Of a stretch of DNA of 64,000 bases, positions 59,672 through 64,000 are shown in pieces. Origin of the DNA: Hymenobacter psychrophilus (GTDB lineage Bacteria > Bacteroidota > Bacteroidia > Cytophagales > Hymenobacteraceae); NCBI RefSeq assembly GCF_900107135.1, contig NZ_FNOV01000008.1:206500-270499 (forward strand). Reading direction: 5' to 3'. The number at the start of each line of letters is the position of its first letter. Position 1 is the stretch's first letter. Below the pieces are notes generated by a model. The model saw only the letters and a program-made list of their open reading frames with translations, searched no databases and was not told where the DNA came from. The translations under genes were made by a program, and so were the position numbers.

Positions 59672-61876
59672 ATGTCTGCTCTCTACTCATTCGGCACCTG
59701 GCGCGGCATTCGCCCGCTGATGCTGCTGGCCGCGCTTCTGCTCGCGGCCCAAACCATTCTGGCGGCCAGTGAACCCATCTACTCGTCTGGTGGGGCCAGT
59801 GGTACCGGTTTTACGCGCAGTTGCACCACGGTCGGTGGTGTTATTGAAGTTTGCTCGGGCAACGTTTCAAACATTGAGCAGGCGGCGGATGGGAAATTCG
59901 GTACGGCGGCTACCGTGAACATACCGCTAGGCTTGCTTGGCGAAGTGAAACTGCGAATTAATTTGGCCAAGGAAGCACCCAAGAACTACCGCGCCGGCGT
60001 GCTGGTCCGCCGCAAAGGCGCCCTGCTAGGATTAGTGGGGGCGAGCGTAGCGGGAGGTATTCGGATAAATACTTTTCTCAAGTCGGTGCGCCAGGAGTCG
60101 GTGCCGGTAAGCAGCCAGGTGTTGCAGGCCACGCTGGGCCAGAGTAGCGACGCCGTGCGGCTCGAATTTGTTGCCTCCAAGCCCTTCGACCAGGTTGAAC
60201 TGGAAATTAGCTCGGTGCTGGCGCTTGGCTATAGCCTCGACGTATTCTACGCCTACGCCATCGATGCCAACGTAATCGAAAAAACGGATGGCTATGCTTC
60301 GCGCTTTGATAGTCCTACTACGGCCAACTACAGCACAACGGTAAAGGATGACAATGGAATAACGGTCTGCGTAAACAGCGGGGTGAGTAATCCGGAATTT
60401 GCCGTTGATCAGGACCTGACCAACTTTGCCACCTTCGATACTTTTGTCGGCGTAAGCTGCCCCAACACCCTGCAAACGCAGCTTGAGGGCCAGGCCCCGG
60501 CCGGTTATGAGGCGGGCTTCGTGCTGGGCTCGGGGGGGCTGCTCGATGTGAGCGTACTCGACAAACTACGCGTTACAACGTATCAGGGAAGCGTGAAGCA
60601 GGAGCAGGCCAGTGGCCGCGGCCTGTTGCAGCTGCAGGTACTGCCGAACGGCCAGTCCGTCGTGCGGTTTACGACCACCGCGCCCTTCGATCGGGTAGAG
60701 CTACAGCGCACCAGCGTAGTGGACCTGCTCAACAATCTGCGGGTGTACTACGGCTTCGGGGTAACGCCCAGCACGTTCCGCGACCAGCAGCCCCGGCTGT
60801 CGGCCTTCGATAACCCCGATCCAAATTTTCAGGTGGGTGGTACCGCTGCCCTCATCAGCAATGCCCGGTTGGCCGCCGATAAGAACCTGACCGGTAATTT
60901 TGCCACCGTGAGCAGCCTGTTGAGCGTGGCGACCAACCCGCGGCTGAAGCTGCGCCTCGACGCCCCTGGCAAAGCCGGCAACTTGGCCGGCGTACGGCTG
61001 GGCCTGGGCACCGGCTTGGCGGATGTTGGCGTGCTGGCCAACATCCGCATCAGAACCTATAGCGGAGCCGATGGCGGCACGCTGGTGGAAACTGCTGCGG
61101 ACGGCAGCCTGCTCAATCTGGAGGTACTGGCCGATGGGCAGTTTGAGGTTGCATTCCTGACTACTCAGGACTTTGATTGGGTGGAAGTAGAGTTTGCCAC
61201 AGGCCTAGACCTGCTGAGCAACTCGCGCATATTTTTCGCCTTTGCCGAAGACCGGCCTACGGGCTTCCCCTCCGTTATTGTGGTGCCCACCAATCCGCTG
61301 CCCGTGCAACTGACGGCATTCGGGGCCCGCGCCAACGGCTTGGCCGTGGAGGTAAGCTGGGCAACGGCTACGGAAGTCAACAGTAGCTATTTCGAGGTGC
61401 AGCGTTCAGCTGAGGCGGGTCGGGGCTTTGTGGCTGTAGGCCGGCAACAGGCTGCTGGCAGCAGCAGCGGCAACCGGTCGTATGCCTTCACCGATGCCGC
61501 GGCGGCCCAGCTGCCGGCTGGTCTCCTCTATTATCGCCTGCGCCAGGTCGACCTTGATGGTACCGAAACCTACTCGGCAGTGGCCGCAGTAACGCGCCGA
61601 GGTGGGGCCGGGCAACTGGTGTTCTACCCTAACCCGGCTTCAGGGGGCAGCCAGCTGCGCATCGGGGGCCTGCCAGCGCTGCCTGAGGGAGGATATCAGC
61701 TGTTGCTCTACTCTATGCAGGGGGCGTTGGTAAGCCAGCAACCATTACGCGGCGTAGCATCAGCGGCCGAAGTGGTACTTCCCAATCTGGGAGCAGGCAT
61801 GTACCAAGCCGTGGTGCAGGATGCCGCCGGACGCCCGGTAGGCCGACAGCGGTTGGTGCTGACGCAAAACCGTTAA
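59672..61876 (+). CDS. T9SS-exported protein with three tandem beta domains
   Basis: A 734-residue secreted protein. A signal peptide (LMLLAALLLAAQTILAA) is followed by three related domains of about 150-160 residues. Each begins with an Asp-Asn-x-Ala-Thr-like strand (ADGKFGTAATVN, VDQDLTNFATFD, ADKNLTGNFATV). Each ends with an aromatic strand (PFDQVELEISS...VFYAYA, PFDRVELQRTS...VYYGFG, DFDWVEVEFAT...IFFAFA). A fibronectin-like segment follows (LPVQLTAFGARANGLAVEVSW), and then a type A sorting domain (LVFYPNPASGGSQLRIGG to RLVLTQNR). It is probably displayed on the cell surface. Ligand unknown. The divergent NtrC gene suggests sigma-54 control. Confidence 0.88.
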   Translation: MSALYSFGTWRGIRPLMLLAALLLAAQTILAASEPIYSSGGASGTGFTRSCTTVGGVIEVCSGNVSNIEQAADGKFGTAATVNIPLGLLGEVKLRINLAKEAPKNYRAGVLVRRKGALLGLVGASVAGGIRINTFLKSVRQESVPVSSQVLQATLGQSSDAVRLEFVASKPFDQVELEISSVLALGYSLDVFYAYAIDANVIEKTDGYASRFDSPTTANYSTTVKDDNGITVCVNSGVSNPEFAVDQDLTNFATFDTFVGVSCPNTLQTQLEGQAPAGYEAGFVLGSGGLLDVSVLDKLRVTTYQGSVKQEQASGRGLLQLQVLPNGQSVVRFTTTAPFDRVELQRTSVVDLLNNLRVYYGFGVTPSTFRDQQPRLSAFDNPDPNFQVGGTAALISNARLAADKNLTGNFATVSSLLSVATNPRLKLRLDAPGKAGNLAGVRLGLGTGLADVGVLANIRIRTYSGADGGTLVETAADGSLLNLEVLADGQFEVAFLTTQDFDWVEVEFATGLDLLSNSRIFFAFAEDRPTGFPSVIVVPTNPLPVQLTAFGARANGLAVEVSWATATEVNSSYFEVQRSAEAGRGFVAVGRQQAAGSSSGNRSYAFTDAAAAQLPAGLLYYRLRQVDLDGTETYSAVAAVTRRGGAGQLVFYPNPASGGSQLRIGGLPALPEGGYQLLLYSMQGALVSQQPLRGVASAAEVVLPNLGAGMYQAVVQDAAGRPVGRQRLVLTQNR

Positions 61877-61958
61877 GCCGGCAGGCCCTGTTTGTTGGGC
61901 CTACGCGCAAGATTTATTCGTGGTGTTCTATTAAGGTGCTTTATGGCTATGTAAGCTG

Positions 61959-61993
61959 GAAAGCCCCGCTGGTTGCAGGCCGGCGGGGCTTTC
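61959..61993 (+). terminator. Terminator after the T9SS beta-domain gene
   Basis: GAAAGCCCCGCTGG and CCGGCGGGGCTTTC form the stem about 80 bases past the stop. Confidence 0.8.
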
Positions 61994-62120
61994 TGCGTAG
62001 CTGGGAGCAGCCGGGATGAAGGGCCGCAGACCGGATGGTAACGTTACCGTAACCTCTGGCCCCGAACGAATGGTCACCTTTGCGGCATCATTCATCCGCT
62101 ACCTTTTTTAGTCTTACTGC

Positions 62121-63008
62121 ATGTCGCGTACCCTTTCCCGCGTACTGGGCTTGGCCCTGCTCACCAGCCTGGCGGTTTCCTGCTCCAAAGAAAACGTGGA
62201 ACCCGCCGGCCCTGGTACTACCACGCAGGCAGCCGATAGCACTACCGCCACCCGCGACAACAACCTGGCCCTAGGCAACCCCAGCGGCGCGCAGGCCGAC
62301 TCCAAATTTTACTGGAATTACCTTATCAGCAAGCCCCAATTCAGCATGTCGTACCACCGCGACCGGGGTACGCCCAACTGGGTGAGCTGGCACCTGAGCA
62401 GCGCTTGGCTGGGCAGCACTCCCCGCCAGGATAACTTCGCTTCCGATAATTCGCTGCCCACTGGTTGGTACCGCGTTAGCAGCAGCAGCTACTCGGGCTC
62501 GGGTTTCGACCGCGGCCACAACTGCCCCTCCGCCGACCGCACCGGCTCGGTGGCCGACAACTCGGCTACCTTCCTGATGGATAACATGATACCCCAGGCG
62601 CCCAACAACAACCAGCGCACCTGGGCTGGCCTCGAAAACTACTGCCGCACCCTCGTAAACGCGGGCAACGAACTCTACATCATTGCCGGCAGCTACGGCA
62701 AGGGCGGTACCGGCTCGGCCGGCTACGCCACTACGCTCGACCAGGGCCGCGTAACTGTGCCCGCCCGCTGCTGGAAAGTAGTGGTAGTACTGCCCGTAGG
62801 CTCCAACGATGCGGCCCGTGTTACCACTAGCACCCGCATTATCGCCCTCGACACGCCCAATGATAACAGCATAAGCACCACCTGGGGCAGCTACCGCACC
62901 AGCGTCGATGCTATTGAGCAGGCTACTGGCTACAACCTGCTCTCGGCCGTATCGGCCAGTGTTCAGAGCACTGTAGAAGCCCGCGTAGACAGCGGCCCCA
63001 CCAACTAA
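62121..63008 (+). CDS. Secreted DNA/RNA non-specific endonuclease
   Basis: A 295-residue exported nuclease. The lipobox is LAVSC near residue 21, followed by a Thr/Ser/Asp-rich linker. The NucA/NucB-type catalytic motif is GSGFDRGHNCPSADR, with His133 as general base. An Asn in the later MDNMIPQAPNNN coordinates magnesium. It cuts both DNA and RNA. A CACCTTTG -7-like element precedes the gene by about 40 bases. Confidence 0.92.
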   Translation: MSRTLSRVLGLALLTSLAVSCSKENVEPAGPGTTTQAADSTTATRDNNLALGNPSGAQADSKFYWNYLISKPQFSMSYHRDRGTPNWVSWHLSSAWLGSTPRQDNFASDNSLPTGWYRVSSSSYSGSGFDRGHNCPSADRTGSVADNSATFLMDNMIPQAPNNNQRTWAGLENYCRTLVNAGNELYIIAGSYGKGGTGSAGYATTLDQGRVTVPARCWKVVVVLPVGSNDAARVTTSTRIIALDTPNDNSISTTWGSYRTSVDAIEQATGYNLLSAVSASVQSTVEARVDSGPTN

Positions 63009-63078
63009 GTACTGGTTAGGCCACGGGTTCTGCCGGGAAGTGCGTCCACCACTTCTGCGCGTAAGCGTCCAGTCGGGC

Positions 63079-63128
63079 AGGCATAAAAAAGGAGGCTGCG
63101 TTGTAACGTAGCCTCCTTTTTTATGCCT
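63079..63128. terminator. Bidirectional terminator
   Basis: AGGCATAAAAAAGGAGGCT and its exact inverse AGCCTCCTTTTTTATGCCT form a stem. It lies between the nuclease gene and the convergent DUF4468 gene. Confidence 0.92.
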
Positions 63129-63143
63129 GCTCCGTTGGGGCGG

Positions 63144-63716
63144 CTATTGCGCGCTATGTTGTTCGCCGCCTACACCAACGTGGTCTTCGGCGGGCTGACT
63201 GTTCATAAAGGAGCGAAACGACATGGCTACCTCGCTGGCCAGCGAGTTGGCCTGGGCACCCAGGCGGCGGTCGTTGTGGGTTTTGGCGTTGTTGCGGCTG
63301 GCCTGCAGTTCGGTCTGGTACTGGTCCAGTGGTACCATCTGAGTAGGCAACTTGGGGTCAGGCACGACCTCAAAGGAGCTGACGTGGTAGGTGTAGCCGT
63401 TATCGTTGGCCTGAAAGCGGAAGGTAAACAACACTGTCATGTTCTGATCCTTGCCGCGGTCATCCACCGGCTTCAGCGTGCCGGAGCCCATCACCCGGAT
63501 AGTTGATTTGGATGGGTCAGACACGAGGCCGGTGGTCGGTGTGTAGTTGAACTTGTGCTGAGTCCAGTCGAGGGCGCGGGCGTAAAGGGCGTCGTGGCCG
63601 GCGCCTTCCACTACTACCTGCTCCGTATAATCGACCCGCTCTGGCGCTTGAGCGTGGGTCGCTATGGGCAGCGTTAGAAAGCTCGCCAGCAAAAAAGGAA
63701 GTAGTACTTTATTCAT
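63144..63716 (-). CDS. Exported DUF4468 protein
   Basis: A 190-residue protein with a signal peptide (VLLPFLLASFLTLPIATHAQ). The mature part matches the DUF4468 layout found in Bacteroidota: DALYARALDWTQHKFNYTP, STIRVMGSGTLKP, TVLFTFRFQANDNGYTYHVSSFEVVPD. Members have a TBP-like fold and unknown function. A complete promoter (63766-63795) precedes it. The tail past residue 165 is polar. Confidence 0.88.
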   Translation of the reverse strand: MNKVLLPFLLASFLTLPIATHAQAPERVDYTEQVVVEGAGHDALYARALDWTQHKFNYTPTTGLVSDPSKSTIRVMGSGTLKPVDDRGKDQNMTVLFTFRFQANDNGYTYHVSSFEVVPDPKLPTQMVPLDQYQTELQASRNNAKTHNDRRLGAQANSLASEVAMSFRSFMNSQPAEDHVGVGGEQHSAQ

Positions 63717-63765
63717 AGCAGTCAGCAGAAAAGAAAGAATAAAAGTCTCAAAAGCAGGGATTTAG

Positions 63766-63795
63766 CAAATATAGGGCGTAAATTCAATTCAGCAA
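63766..63795 (-). promoter_or_regulatory. Complete Bacteroidota promoter for the DUF4468 gene
   Basis: On the minus strand TTG (63793-63795), 19 bases, then TATATTTG (63766-63773) match the -33/-7 consensus. The leader would be about 43 bases. Confidence 0.72.
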
Positions 63796-63906
63796 TAAAC
63801 AGTACTATTGTAATTATGTTAAGATTCTCGATTTACTATTAACTCGCTGACTAAGCGTGGGGATAGGGTAACGCCGAAACTAAAGCTACTGCGCATAAGC
63901 TTCCCT

Positions 63907-64000
63907 AGAGTGTGTGGACAGTCATGTTTAAATTTGCGGGATGCGACGCCACGAACTTACTGAGCGTGAATGGGAACTGATTCAGCCGCACACACTTGGG
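63907..64000 (+). mobile_element. Left end of an IS5-type insertion sequence (cut by window edge)
   Basis: The transposase start at 63941 is preceded by AGAGTGTGTGGACAGTC, which looks like an IS5-family terminal repeat. The exact left terminus and target duplication cannot be fixed without the right end. Confidence 0.6.
63941..64000 (+). CDS. IS5-family transposase, N-terminal fragment
   Basis: Only the first 20 codons lie in the window. They read MRRHELTEREWELIQPHTLG, which matches the N-terminal domain of IS5-family transposases (the HELTDxEWExIxPLLP pattern). The gene is cut by the window end, not necessarily broken in the genome. It marks a mobile element inserted past the DUF4468 promoter. 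Confidence 0.75.
   Translation, partial: MRRHELTEREWELIQPHTLG

Overview
The window reads as a chromosomal stretch of a Bacteroidota bacterium, most likely Hymenobacter or a close Cytophagales relative. The DNA is GC-rich. Three secreted proteins carry C-terminal type IX secretion sorting domains, starts lack Shine-Dalgarno sequences, and several genes are preceded by the Bacteroidota -7 element TAnnTTTG. There is also an NtrC-type regulator, a LytS/LytTR pair, DUF4468, and an outer-membrane barrel with a carboxypeptidase-like N-terminal domain. The genus is inferred from gene content, not from a marker gene.

Layout. 0-13.5 kb is mostly housekeeping and envelope functions: PafA-like phosphatase, inorganic pyrophosphatase, a UbiA-like membrane protein, NAD(P)HX repair enzyme, TIKI/ChaN-like lipoprotein, MsrB, L-serine dehydratase alpha, a channel-like membrane protein, LutB, M28 peptidase and IspF. 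13.7-21.3 kb is a TetR-led RND efflux operon (TolC, adaptor, permease). A four-helix-bundle gene of the 23S rRNA intervening-sequence family sits between adaptor and permease. 21.5-36 kb carries an ACP-like protein lacking the usual serine, DUF1232, NlpC/P60, SDR, DUF389, a T9SS metalloprotease, a cold-shock protein and a pseudouridine synthase. 34-39 kb is a LytTR/LytS pair divergent from an outer-membrane barrel gene. 39-50 kb has an AraC regulator, a TPR protein, an aldehyde dehydrogenase next to a GMC alcohol oxidase, a Spy-like lipoprotein, a thioesterase, a DJ-1 protein and a porin-like barrel. 50-54.5 kb has a tRNA-Val, an HDAC-family deacetylase and a type III PKS / methyltransferase / flavoprotein operon. 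55-62 kb has a hybrid kinase and a sigma-54 activator divergent from a large T9SS-exported protein. The right end holds a secreted nuclease, a DUF4468 protein and the first codons of an IS5-type transposase.

The most unusual signal is a short repeat, AGCTGTTAGCT (heptamer GCTGTTA/TAACAGC). It occurs as facing inverted pairs that fill the junction between one gene's stop codon and the next gene's start. All three junctions of the efflux operon have it, as does the phosphatase-pyrophosphatase junction. At one junction the pair encloses the whole four-helix-bundle gene. This matches the plan of 23S rRNA intervening sequences, which are a stem with an IVP gene in the loop, but here it lies inside an mRNA. 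At another junction the right arm is translated as part of a lipoprotein signal peptide. A second group comprises long palindromic elements, several with CGTCAT...ATGACG ends. Some sit exactly between convergent genes and supply both stop codons.
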